From CAKOSP01 sp964404455 (GTDB taxonomy: Bacteria; Bacillota_I; Bacilli_A; RF39; UBA660), in assembly GCA_964404455.1 (NCBI GenBank), contig CAYOJY010000008.1, forward strand, positions 1 to 25,105: 25,105 bases of DNA. Reading direction: 5' to 3'. Both the position numbers and the translations under genes were made by a program. The notes beneath the pieces are model-generated. The model made no database searches. It saw nothing but the letters and a program-made list of their open reading frames with translations, and had not been told where the DNA came from. Positions 1-7,432 of the stretch are shown in pieces. Position 1 is the first letter of the stretch; every line of letters starts with the position of its first letter.

Positions 1-46
1 ATAAATTTTGATTAATTCAAAAAATATATTAGGAAGTAATATTCCC

Positions 47-73
47 AAAAAAGGTAGGTACCTACTTTTTTTG
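47..73 (+). terminator. Rho-independent terminator of an upstream gene
   Basis: Positions 47-59 and 60-72 form an inverted repeat centred on GGTACC, with 13 possible pairs including one G-U, and the right arm ends in seven T. A few central bases must form the loop. It precedes the promoter of the first gene, so it probably ends a transcript entering from the left. The A-run on the left arm would let it work on both strands. Confidence 0.65.
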
Positions 74-85
74 TTTTAATTGTTA

Positions 86-94
86 TGATATAAT
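86..94 (+). promoter_or_regulatory. Extended -10 promoter of the sulfatase-asnB unit
   Basis: TATAAT at 89-94 is preceded by TGA (86-88), giving an extended -10 element. No good -35 lies at the usual distance because the stretch is the T-run of the preceding terminator. Transcription would start near 101, leaving a very short leader before the ATG at 112. Confidence 0.55.
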
Positions 95-111
95 TTAAAT
101 GAGATGAGTAT

Positions 112-2037
112 ATGAAAAAAATTCATAAATTTTTAATTTATTTAGGAATACTAACATATTTAGAGATTGTATTTAAAATTTTAGTTTTCAAAAATTTTTT
201 TAGTGAAAGTTATATTTACATTTTTCCTTATTTAATTTTTACTAGTTTACTATATTTTTTCTTAACCAGTTTGTTTAAAGAAAAAACAAATAAAATAATA
301 TTTTACATAATAATATTTTTTAATGCTTTTTGGTATGCAATGCAGTTTTGTATTCACAAGCTTTTTGATTTATTTTTTTCATTTAATCTAATGGGCGCGG
401 CAGATCAAATTTTAGAATTTAAAAAAGCCGCCATTATTTTAATACTGGAAAATATATTTTTAATTATATTATTTTTTATTCCTAGTATTTTTATTCTAAT
501 TTTCAAAAAAAGGTGGGAATTTAAAAAGTTTGAAACAAAAAAAACAATTTTTTTGTTTATACTTGTTTTAATGAGTTATGCTATATTTTCAAGTAGCTTA
601 TTAATTAATAAAGAAAAAGAATATTCTGCTTTAAAAATATATTACCAATACAACGATAATTTTTTAGCTATAGAAAAATTGGGAGTTAAAAACAGCTTTC
701 ATTTAGATATTTTTAAAAAAATATTTAAATTTCAAGAAAAAATAATTATTTCTAATGAAGATAACAAACCAAATGTAAATGAAGAAAATCCAGATGATAC
801 ATTAAAGTATAATAATTTAGCAATTGATTTTGATTTGATAAATTCAGACGATTCTACTATAAAAGATATGAATAATTATTTTAAAAATGTATCTGGTACT
901 TTTCAAAATAAATATACAAACTCTTTTAACGGAAAAAATCTAATTTTAATTATGGCTGAAAGTTTTAATGAAATTGCGGTTGATCAAAAAAGGACACCAA
1001 CTTTATATAAATTGGTTAATAACGGTTTTGTTTTTAAAAATTTTTATTCACCAACAATAAGTAGTACAATTGGCGGAGAATTTCAAGAGTTAACTGGACT
1101 TTATCCGGCAGCGGGTTTTTTAACACCATTTAAAGAAGGAAAAAACTATTTTCCATTTGGTATTGGTACTATGTTTAAAAATGAAGGTTATGATACCTTT
1201 GCGTATCATAATAATTCTTATACTTTTCAAAATCGTCACAAATATTTACCAAGTTTTGGTTTTGATAATTTTAAAGCTTGCAATAATGGCTTAGAAAAAC
1301 TAATGAATTGTACCTGGATAGCAAGTGATATTGAAATGATTGATGCAACAACCAATGAATATTTGAATAATTCAAAACCTTTTATGACTTTTTACGCAAC
1401 AGTGAGTGGGCATGGAGATTATTCTTTAAATGGAATGATATCTAAAAAATATAAAAATTTATTTAATGAAGAAAATTATAGTGATAAAGTAAAAGCTTAT
1501 TTAGCAACGCAAGTAGAGCTGGATTTGGCATTAGAATTATTAATTAAAAAATTAACCGAAGCAAACCAGTTAGATAATACGGTTATTGCCTTAGCGGGAG
1601 ACCATTATCCCTATTATTTATCCTTAGACGAAGTAAATGAAGTATCTAATTATAAAAAAGATTCTATTATTGAAATAAATCGAAGTAATTTAATTATTTG
1701 GAATAACAAAATGGAAAAAGTTGTTGTGGATAAAGTAGGAAGTCAAATAGATATATTGCCAACATTATATAATTTATTTGGTTTTGCCTATGATTCTAGA
1801 TTAATAATAGGTAAAGATATCTTAAGTACTGAACCGGGACTAGCAATATTTGGAAATCGTTCCTGGGTATCTGATTATGGAGCCTTTTATTCATTAGGGG
1901 CTAAATTTATTCCTCAAAAAGATATTGATATTCCTGAGGATTATGTTTTAAAAACTAATCGTTTAGCTTCGAATCGAATTACAATGAGTGGTTTAATAAT
2001 TACTAAAAATTATTATAAAAGTGTTTTTGGAGGATAA
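112..2037 (+). CDS. Membrane sulfatase / lipoteichoic acid synthase family protein
   Basis: This is a polytopic membrane enzyme of the LtaS/alkaline-phosphatase superfamily, which normally transfers phosphoglycerol or a similar phospho-alcohol to surface glycolipids. Five hydrophobic segments lie at about residues 7-26, 34-55, 61-85, 106-131 and 145-165. An outward-facing sulfatase domain follows from about residue 273. Visible motifs are the strand LILIMAES with metal-site Glu near 283, the segment SSTIGGEF whose T319 sits where LtaS has its nucleophilic Thr, and AGDHYPYY near 496-503, which matches the LtaS GDHYG motif. The length of 641 residues fits the family (about 600-650). The stop is immediately followed by asnB, so the two are probably cotranscribed. 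The exact substrate cannot be read from the sequence; a capsule or glycolipid phosphotransferase is an alternative to true LTA synthase. Confidence 0.85.
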   Translation: MKKIHKFLIYLGILTYLEIVFKILVFKNFFSESYIYIFPYLIFTSLLYFFLTSLFKEKTNKIIFYIIIFFNAFWYAMQFCIHKLFDLFFSFNLMGAADQILEFKKAAIILILENIFLIILFFIPSIFILIFKKRWEFKKFETKKTIFLFILVLMSYAIFSSSLLINKEKEYSALKIYYQYNDNFLAIEKLGVKNSFHLDIFKKIFKFQEKIIISNEDNKPNVNEENPDDTLKYNNLAIDFDLINSDDSTIKDMNNYFKNVSGTFQNKYTNSFNGKNLILIMAESFNEIAVDQKRTPTLYKLVNNGFVFKNFYSPTISSTIGGEFQELTGLYPAAGFLTPFKEGKNYFPFGIGTMFKNEGYDTFAYHNNSYTFQNRHKYLPSFGFDNFKACNNGLEKLMNCTWIASDIEMIDATTNEYLNNSKPFMTFYATVSGHGDYSLNGMISKKYKNLFNEENYSDKVKAYLATQVELDLALELLIKKLTEANQLDNTVIALAGDHYPYYLSLDEVNEVSNYKKDSIIEINRSNLIIWNNKMEKVVVDKVGSQIDILPTLYNLFGFAYDSRLIIGKDILSTEPGLAIFGNRSWVSDYGAFYSLGAKFIPQKDIDIPEDYVLKTNRLASNRITMSGLIITKNYYKSVFGG

Positions 2038-2038
2038 T

Positions 2039-3856
2039 ATGTGTGGTTATGTAGGATTTTTTAATAAAAAAGAAAATAAACAAGAAATAATAAAAAAGAT
2101 GACAGATAAAATAATTCATCGTGGTCCTGATGAAGAAGGATATTATATTGATGATTTTATAGCTCTAGGTCATAGACGTTTATCCATCATCGATTTAAAA
2201 AAAGGATCTCAACCAATGTTTAATGAAGATGATTCATTAATAATTGTTTATAATGGGGAAATATATAATTTTCAAGAATTAAGAGATGAATTAAAAATAA
2301 AAAAACATATTTTTAAAACTAATTGTGATACGGAAGTTATTTTACATGGATATGAAGAATGGGGGACGAGTTTACCGGAAAAATTAAGGGGAATGTTTTC
2401 TTTTGCTATTTATGATAAAAATAATCAAGAAATATTCTTAGCAAGAGATCCTTTTGGGATTAAGCCTCTTTATTATACTTTTATGAATGAAACATTTATG
2501 TTTGCTTCAGAAATAAAAGCATTTCTTGATCATGAAGATTTTCAAAAAGTATTGAATGAAGAAATTTTAAAAGTTTATTTAGAGTTTAGTTTTGTTCCAA
2601 CAATTGAAACATTTTTTAAAGGAGTTTATCGACTTGATGCGGGATCCAGTTTACTTTTCAAAGAAAATCAAATTAATATTCAAAAATATTATAAATTAAA
2701 TTTTGATGAAAGTATGAGTGATTATGAAAAGGCAGTTAAAGAAATTGAAGAAATAATGACCGAATCTATTAATAAACATATGATTAGTGATGTTGAAGTT
2801 GGTTCATTTTTATCCAGTGGGATAGATTCTTCATATATTGTAAGTCTGGCTAAAACCAATCAAACTTATACTGTTGGTTATAATATTGATAAATATAATG
2901 AAGTTAATTTAGCTAAAAATTTAACAGATTTATTAAATTTAAATAACAAATCTAAAATTATTACTAAAGAAGAATATATGGGAATTATTTCTACTGTAAT
3001 GTATCATTTAGATGAACCATTATCCGATCCAGCAGCAGTTTCTTTATATTTTGTGGCTAAAATGGCTAGCGAAGATTTAAAGGTTATATTATCTGGTGAA
3101 GGGGCGGATGAATTTTTTGGGGGATATAATTATTATCGGGAAGAAGTGGATTTTAAATTTTATAATAAAATACCGTTTTTTATAAGAAATATTATCAGTC
3201 GAATTGCCAGATTATTTCCCGAAAAAAGGGGACTTAATTTTTTAGTACGTCGAGGTGAAAAACTAGAAAATTCTTATATTGGCGTAAATCGAAATTTTTC
3301 TAAAAAAATGGCTAATCAGGTTTTAAATAAAAAATATAAATTAGAAAGTAAAGAGGTAACCAAACCTATTTATCAAGAATTTAAAAAAGAGTCTAATATT
3401 GTAAAAATGCAAGCAATCGATATTCATTTTTGGTTAATGAAAGACATTTTATTAAAAGCTGATAGAATGACTATGGCTGCATCAATTGAAGGAAGAACAC
3501 CTTTTATTGATAAAGAAGTTTTTGCGATTGCCTCAAAATTACCTATTAATTTTAAAGTAACTAAAGCCAATACTAAAATAGCTTTAAGAGATGCTGCTAA
3601 AAAAGTTATTCCTAACGAATCATATAAAAAGAAAAAATTAGGTTTTCCAGTTCCCATTAGAGAATGGATGCGGGAAGATGATGTTTATGAAATGATTAAA
3701 GAAACTTTTTCAACAGAGGTTTCAAAGAAATATTTTAATAACAAAAAAATTATCAAACTATTAGATGATCATAAAAATGCTAAAGAAGATAATTATCGAA
3801 AAGTATGGACAATATATTGTTTCTTAAAATGGTATGAAGTATTTTTTAAAACATAA
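2039..3856 (+). CDS. asnB: Asparagine synthase (glutamine-hydrolysing)
   Basis: AsnB converts aspartate, glutamine and ATP to asparagine, glutamate, AMP and PPi in the cytosol. I place the start at 2039 because it puts the catalytic N-terminal Cys at residue 2 (MCGYVGFF) and because GGAGG lies at 2029-2033; a start at 2021 would bury the Cys. The class II glutaminase half shows HRGPDEEG, GHRRLSIIDL, YNGEIYN and RDPFGIKPLYY. The synthetase half has the PP-loop SSGIDSS beginning at residue 259 and a GEGADEFFGGY segment. At 605 residues the protein is full length. The TAA of the sulfatase gene (2035-2037) sits one base before the ATG, so the two are translationally close. A role in surface-polymer amidation is possible from the neighbour, but plain asparagine synthesis is the safe call. 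Confidence 0.93.
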   Translation: MCGYVGFFNKKENKQEIIKKMTDKIIHRGPDEEGYYIDDFIALGHRRLSIIDLKKGSQPMFNEDDSLIIVYNGEIYNFQELRDELKIKKHIFKTNCDTEVILHGYEEWGTSLPEKLRGMFSFAIYDKNNQEIFLARDPFGIKPLYYTFMNETFMFASEIKAFLDHEDFQKVLNEEILKVYLEFSFVPTIETFFKGVYRLDAGSSLLFKENQINIQKYYKLNFDESMSDYEKAVKEIEEIMTESINKHMISDVEVGSFLSSGIDSSYIVSLAKTNQTYTVGYNIDKYNEVNLAKNLTDLLNLNNKSKIITKEEYMGIISTVMYHLDEPLSDPAAVSLYFVAKMASEDLKVILSGEGADEFFGGYNYYREEVDFKFYNKIPFFIRNIISRIARLFPEKRGLNFLVRRGEKLENSYIGVNRNFSKKMANQVLNKKYKLESKEVTKPIYQEFKKESNIVKMQAIDIHFWLMKDILLKADRMTMAASIEGRTPFIDKEVFAIASKLPINFKVTKANTKIALRDAAKKVIPNESYKKKKLGFPVPIREWMREDDVYEMIKETFSTEVSKKYFNNKKIIKLLDDHKNAKEDNYRKVWTIYCFLKWYEVFFKT

Positions 3857-3862
3857 AAAAAA

Positions 3863-4117
3863 TTAAACAGGTTCATCCGGAATAATTTTTTTAACGCTAA
3901 TAGTATAACCAATGGGTTCCAAGATTTTAATTATAGTACTAATTTGTGGAGAAACTCCACCAGATTCAATTCTTGCTATTGTTTCTCTAATAATATTACA
4001 TTTTTTAGCTAAGGTCTCCTGGGTATAATTATTAGACTTTCTTATTTGTTTTAGTTCTTGTCTAAATTCACTTTCTAAAAGCTTAATTGAATCATTATTA
4101 TTTACTTCTGGTTTCAT
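3863..4117 (-). CDS. XRE-family helix-turn-helix regulator
   Basis: This is a small cytosolic DNA-binding protein of 84 residues. A charged N-terminal helix is followed by an HTH_3 domain at about residues 18-72: LKQIRKSNNYTQETLAKKC, then RETIARIESGGVSPQIST with the recognition helix, then a short beta tail (YTISVKKI). The tail resembles HigA-like antitoxins, but no toxin gene lies on either side: asnB is convergent and rmuC divergent. GGAGGG at 4126-4131 (minus strand) supports the ATG at 4117. It ends 7 bases from asnB. It may regulate itself through the inverted repeat in its own promoter. Family assignment is firm; its targets are unknown. Confidence 0.85.
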   Translation of the reverse strand: MKPEVNNNDSIKLLESEFRQELKQIRKSNNYTQETLAKKCNIIRETIARIESGGVSPQISTIIKILEPIGYTISVKKIIPDEPV

Positions 4118-4137
4118 CCCCTAAACCCTCCAGCAAT

Positions 4138-4166
4138 ATTGTAGCACGTTTGGTACTTTATAACAA
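4138..4166 (-). promoter_or_regulatory. Promoter of the XRE gene with an internal inverted repeat
   Basis: Read on the minus strand, TTGTTA (4166-4161) and TACAAT (4143-4138) are separated by 17 bases. The spacer and the edge of the -10 hold an interrupted inverted repeat at 4141-4156, GTAgCA-cgtt-TGgTAC, which is a plausible autoregulatory operator. Confidence 0.55.
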
Positions 4167-4176
4167 TGATAATTAA

Positions 4177-4185
4177 TGATATAAT
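4177..4185 (+). promoter_or_regulatory. Extended -10 promoter of the rmuC operon
   Basis: TATAAT (4180-4185) is preceded by TGA, giving an extended -10. The -35 region is poor. The predicted start near 4192 leaves a 15-base leader with GAAGG before the ATG at 4208. It is back to back with the XRE promoter, so one bound regulator could affect both. Confidence 0.5.
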
Positions 4186-4207
4186 TAAAATGATAGAAGG
4201 TGAAAAG

Positions 4208-5299
4208 ATGGAATACATCATAATTAGTTTGCTGGGAATTATTATAATTATCCTTGGCATTTTATTATTTAAAAAACAGAATAATAATGATTTAATTGAA
4301 AGTTTAGGGAATTTCTCGGCAAACATAAATAAAGAAATAGGTGAATTTAAATTTAAATTTACGAAAGATTTAAGTGAAGATTTTGAAAAATTAAACGAAA
4401 AAATCAGTCAAAAGTTAATGCAGATAAATGATAAAGTTAATGAAAGATTAGATCAAAATTTTGAAAAATCTAATAAAACTTTTAGTAATGTTTTAGAAAG
4501 ATTAGCTAAAATAGACGAAGCCCAAAAGAAAATAGATGGTTTATCCAGTGAAATTGTTTCTTTACAAAGTGTTTTAACTGATAAAAAGACTAGAGGAACT
4601 TTTGGCGAAGTTAATTTAGAATACATTTTAAATAATGCTTTTGGCACTATTAAAAGCGGTATATATAAAACTCAGCATAAATTTTCTAATGGATTTATAA
4701 CTGATGCTGTTTTATATGCCCCAGCACCGCTGGGGACAATAGCAATTGATAGCAAATTTCCTTTAGAAAGTTATCAGAAAATGACGGATAAAAATCGCAG
4801 TAAAGAAGAAAGATTAATTTTTGAAAAAAGCTTTGTGACTGATGTTAAAAAACATATAACTGATATTTCTGAAAAATATATTATTGCCGGTGAGACGAGT
4901 GATGAAGCTATTATGTTTTTACCAGCGGAAGCAATATTTGCCGAAATTAATGCATATCATCCGGAAATACTTAATTATGCCTATTCTAAAAAAGTCTGGA
5001 TAACAGGACCAACAACTTTAATAAGCACGCTTTCAATTATCAGTATGATTGTCAAAAACATGGAAAGGGATAAATATGCTAAAGTTATTCATGATGAATT
5101 AAAAAAATTAAGTGTAGAGTTTGGGCGTTATAAGGATCGTTTTGAAAGGTTTACCAAAGATATTAAAAGTGTTAATTCAAGGATTGAAGATTTACAGATT
5201 ACTAGTGATAAAATAACTAAAAGATTTGATTCAATTAATCAAGTGGATATAACTGCACTAGATAATGATCAAACAATAAAGATTGAAGGCGAAAAATGA
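4208..5299 (+). CDS. rmuC: RmuC-family DNA recombination protein
   Basis: RmuC proteins are membrane-anchored and have a nuclease-like fold; they limit DNA rearrangement between inverted repeats, and the biochemical role is not settled. I choose the start at 4208 (MEYIIISLLG) because GAAGG lies 7-12 bases upstream; 4166 would add 14 residues without a ribosome site. A single membrane helix at about residues 2-20 is followed by a long coiled coil at about 30-115. The RmuC core follows, with RGTFGEVNLEYIL, ITDAVLYAP, the IAIDSKFPLESY strand characteristic of the family and FLPAEAIFAEI. At 363 residues it is complete. Its last codons overlap the next gene by 4 bases (ATGA at 5296), so it leads a four-gene operon ending in dusB. 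Confidence 0.88.
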   Translation: MEYIIISLLGIIIIILGILLFKKQNNNDLIESLGNFSANINKEIGEFKFKFTKDLSEDFEKLNEKISQKLMQINDKVNERLDQNFEKSNKTFSNVLERLAKIDEAQKKIDGLSSEIVSLQSVLTDKKTRGTFGEVNLEYILNNAFGTIKSGIYKTQHKFSNGFITDAVLYAPAPLGTIAIDSKFPLESYQKMTDKNRSKEERLIFEKSFVTDVKKHITDISEKYIIAGETSDEAIMFLPAEAIFAEINAYHPEILNYAYSKKVWITGPTTLISTLSIISMIVKNMERDKYAKVIHDELKKLSVEFGRYKDRFERFTKDIKSVNSRIEDLQITSDKITKRFDSINQVDITALDNDQTIKIEGEK

Positions 5300-5904
5300 G
5301 AATATATTTAATAGCTAATAATTTATTATTTAGTAATTTAATATTTGATGAAAATTTTACAATGGAAGAAAAAATGGCTATTAGGCCATTAAATACTATG
5401 GGGCGTAAAAATAAAGAAATTTTAAATTTAAAAAATATATCTAGAATTTATTCTGCCAATCAAGTATCGTGTATTGAAAATGCCACATATTTAGCCGAAA
5501 AAGAAAATATTGAAGTTTTGATTACAAATAAATTAAATGATTGTAAGGTAGGGAATTTAAAAAATCAGAGTATAAAAATGTTAAGTTATTTTCAAGAACA
5601 TGATTTTAATTTTAAACAACCAGGGGGAGAATCGTTAAATGAATGTTCCGCTCGGATTGCGCGAATGATAAATTATATTGGAAAAACAAATGAAGATACT
5701 GCAGTTTTTTTACCTAGAAGGGCTATTCTTAGTTATTTACTTAAACATACAAAACAGGGATTTAATTTAGATGATCGTTTGGTATTATTAAATGATGATG
5801 AAGTTTTAATGGAAAATACGGAAGAAGATATGGAAATATTTGAATTGATTAATGAACATAATAAAATAAAAATAAATAGATGGAAAAACAGGGAGGAAAA
5901 ATGA
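5296..5904 (+). CDS. Histidine phosphatase-fold protein lacking catalytic residues
   Basis: The outline matches the histidine phosphatase (phosphoglycerate mutase-like) superfamily. An N-terminal strand MRIYLI stands where active members have LIRHGE, followed by an IYSANQVSC...ATYLAEKE segment in place of SSPLxRAxxTAxxIA, and then QPGGESLNECSARIARMI, which corresponds to the conserved fPGGESxxe...R helix. The catalytic positions are changed: RHG is A7-N8-N9, the second Arg is replaced (about S54), the acidic LxE is LND, and the late catalytic His of the vvsHGg motif is Arg (FLPRRAIL). I infer a non-enzymatic, probably binding or regulatory protein. It is 202 residues, near the normal length, and has no frameshift, so it is maintained. 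Coupling by ATGA overlaps to rmuC and to the next gene suggests obligate coexpression. Fold assignment is moderate because similarity is low. Confidence 0.6.
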   Translation: MRIYLIANNLLFSNLIFDENFTMEEKMAIRPLNTMGRKNKEILNLKNISRIYSANQVSCIENATYLAEKENIEVLITNKLNDCKVGNLKNQSIKMLSYFQEHDFNFKQPGGESLNECSARIARMINYIGKTNEDTAVFLPRRAILSYLLKHTKQGFNLDDRLVLLNDDEVLMENTEEDMEIFELINEHNKIKINRWKNREEK

Positions 5905-6455
5905 AAATAAGAGTACAGGTAAGTAATCGTCATGTTCATTTAGATGAAGAAACTTACAATAAATTATTTGATGAAGAATTAACTATCAAAAAAAGCTTAA
6001 GTCAAATTGGCGAATTTGCCGCTAATCAGGTTGTAACTATCGTAACTGATAAAAATAAATTGGAAAATGTCCGCATAATTGGACCTTTTCGGGATTATAA
6101 TCAAATAGAAATTTCTAAAAAAGACGCCATATTTTTAGGGATTAATCCGCCGGTTAAAATGAGCGGTAATTTAGATAATGCGGAAAAAGTGATTTTAAAA
6201 ACAATTAAAGATGAAATAGAAGTTAAATCTTGTATTATTGCTCAAAGACACGTTCATGTTAGCCCAGAAGAAGCAATGGCTAAAAATTTAATCAATGGAA
6301 AGAAGGTATCTTTAATTATTGATGGAGATAAAAGTGGTCAGATGGATGCTTATGTTAAATATACTAAAGATGCCTGTTTTGAAGCTCACATTGATACTGA
6401 TGATGCCGCAGCATTCTTATTAAATAATAATCAAGAAGTGGAATTAATTAAATGA
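5901..6455 (+). CDS. pduL: PduL-type phosphate acyltransferase
   Basis: PduL enzymes interconvert acyl-CoA and acyl-phosphate using zinc bound by histidines, and are unrelated to the Pta family. The start at 5901 is supported by GGGAGG at 5891-5896 and gives MKIRVQVSNRHVHL. Two internally repeated half-motifs are visible: SNRHVHLDEE (H11, H13) and AQRHVHVSPEEA (H117, H119), plus EAHIDTDDAA near residue 162 as a further likely ligand. At 184 residues the length is typical of forms without a microcompartment-targeting extension, and no shell genes are nearby. The most likely role is acetyl-CoA to acetyl-phosphate conversion in fermentation, as a substitute for Pta; an acetate kinase gene is not in this window. 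It overlaps its neighbours by ATGA on both sides. Confidence 0.87.
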   Translation: MKIRVQVSNRHVHLDEETYNKLFDEELTIKKSLSQIGEFAANQVVTIVTDKNKLENVRIIGPFRDYNQIEISKKDAIFLGINPPVKMSGNLDNAEKVILKTIKDEIEVKSCIIAQRHVHVSPEEAMAKNLINGKKVSLIIDGDKSGQMDAYVKYTKDACFEAHIDTDDAAAFLLNNNQEVELIK

Positions 6456-7432
6456 GTTTTAAAATTGGAAATATTGAACTTAAAAATCAAATTGTTTTAG
6501 CTCCAATGGCCGGAATTTCTAATCCGGCTTTTATAAAAATTTTGGAAAAAATGGGTTTAGGTTTAGCTTATACTGAACTAATCAGCGCAGAAGCCATTGT
6601 TAGAGATAATAAAAAAACATTTGCTATGTTAAAAGGTATCGAATCTTTAAATGTTCCTTTAGGTGTTCAGCTTTTTGGTTCCAATGCCCAAACTTTAGCT
6701 AAAGCCGCAAAGATAGTAACGGATTTATATCCGAATGTATTTATTGATCTAAACATGGGGTGTCCCGTCCCTAAAGTGGCTTTAAAAGCTCATGCCGGCA
6801 GTGCTTTGATGAAAAGTCCGGAAAAAGTAAAAGAGATTGTAGAAGCAGTGGTTAAAGCTATAAATAGACCAGTTAGTGTTAAAATTAGAAGTGGCTGGGA
6901 TGAATTTAGTATTAATGCCGTTGAAATTGCCCAAATTTGTGAAAAAGCGGGAGCAAGTGCTATTACCGTTCATGCCAGAACTCGAAAACAGGGATATTCA
7001 GGAAAAGCTAACTGGCAAATTATAAAAGATGTAGTTGAAGCAGTTTCTATTCCCGTAATTGGCAATGGCGATGTTTTAAGCTGTTATGATGCAGAAAAAA
7101 TGCTGGCTGAAACTGGGTGCTGTACCGTAATGATTGGCAGAGGAGTATTAGGAAACCCCTGGTTAATTAAAGAATCAATTGAGTATTTAGAAAAAGAAAA
7201 AAAACCAGAGAAAATTTCTCTAATTGAAAGAATAAATATGCTGGAAAAACATATTGAAATTCTTTATGAAATTAAAAGTGAAAAAGAAGCTACTCTGGAA
7301 TTAAGAGGAATTTTAATGTATTATTTGAAACATATTCCCAAGACAAAAGAATTGAAAATGCAAGTTGTTAAATGTAATTCCAAAGAAGAATATTTAGCTA
7401 TTATAAATAAATTACGAGATACTTTACTTTAA
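6452..7432 (+). CDS. dusB: tRNA-dihydrouridine synthase, DusB type
   Basis: This FMN-dependent enzyme reduces specific uridines in tRNA D-loops. It has an N-terminal TIM barrel with APMAGISNPAF (about 17-27), the catalytic Cys in NMGCPVPKV (C104), KIRSGWD, VHARTRKQGYSGKANW and the phosphate-binding IGNGDV and MIGRGVLGNPWLI segments. A helical tRNA-binding domain makes up roughly the last 85 residues. At 326 residues it is full length. The start overlaps the pduL stop as ATGA (6452-6455). It is the last gene of the rmuC operon, and its final 9 bases overlap the end of the convergent murC gene. No hairpin terminator separates them. Confidence 0.93.
   Translation: MSFKIGNIELKNQIVLAPMAGISNPAFIKILEKMGLGLAYTELISAEAIVRDNKKTFAMLKGIESLNVPLGVQLFGSNAQTLAKAAKIVTDLYPNVFIDLNMGCPVPKVALKAHAGSALMKSPEKVKEIVEAVVKAINRPVSVKIRSGWDEFSINAVEIAQICEKAGASAITVHARTRKQGYSGKANWQIIKDVVEAVSIPVIGNGDVLSCYDAEKMLAETGCCTVMIGRGVLGNPWLIKESIEYLEKEKKPEKISLIERINMLEKHIEILYEIKSEKEATLELRGILMYYLKHIPKTKELKMQVVKCNSKEEYLAIINKLRDTLL

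Noticed and set aside
3424..3657. Minus-strand ORF inside asnB
   Set aside because: It is antisense to conserved asparagine synthase sequence, has no ribosome site and no recognisable protein features.
3863..4117. HigBA-type toxin-antitoxin pair
   Set aside because: The XRE protein resembles an antitoxin, but no toxin-sized ORF lies next to it.
4114..4326. Minus-strand ORF upstream of the XRE gene
   Set aside because: It is hydrophobic only because it is antisense to the rmuC start, and it overlaps both promoters.
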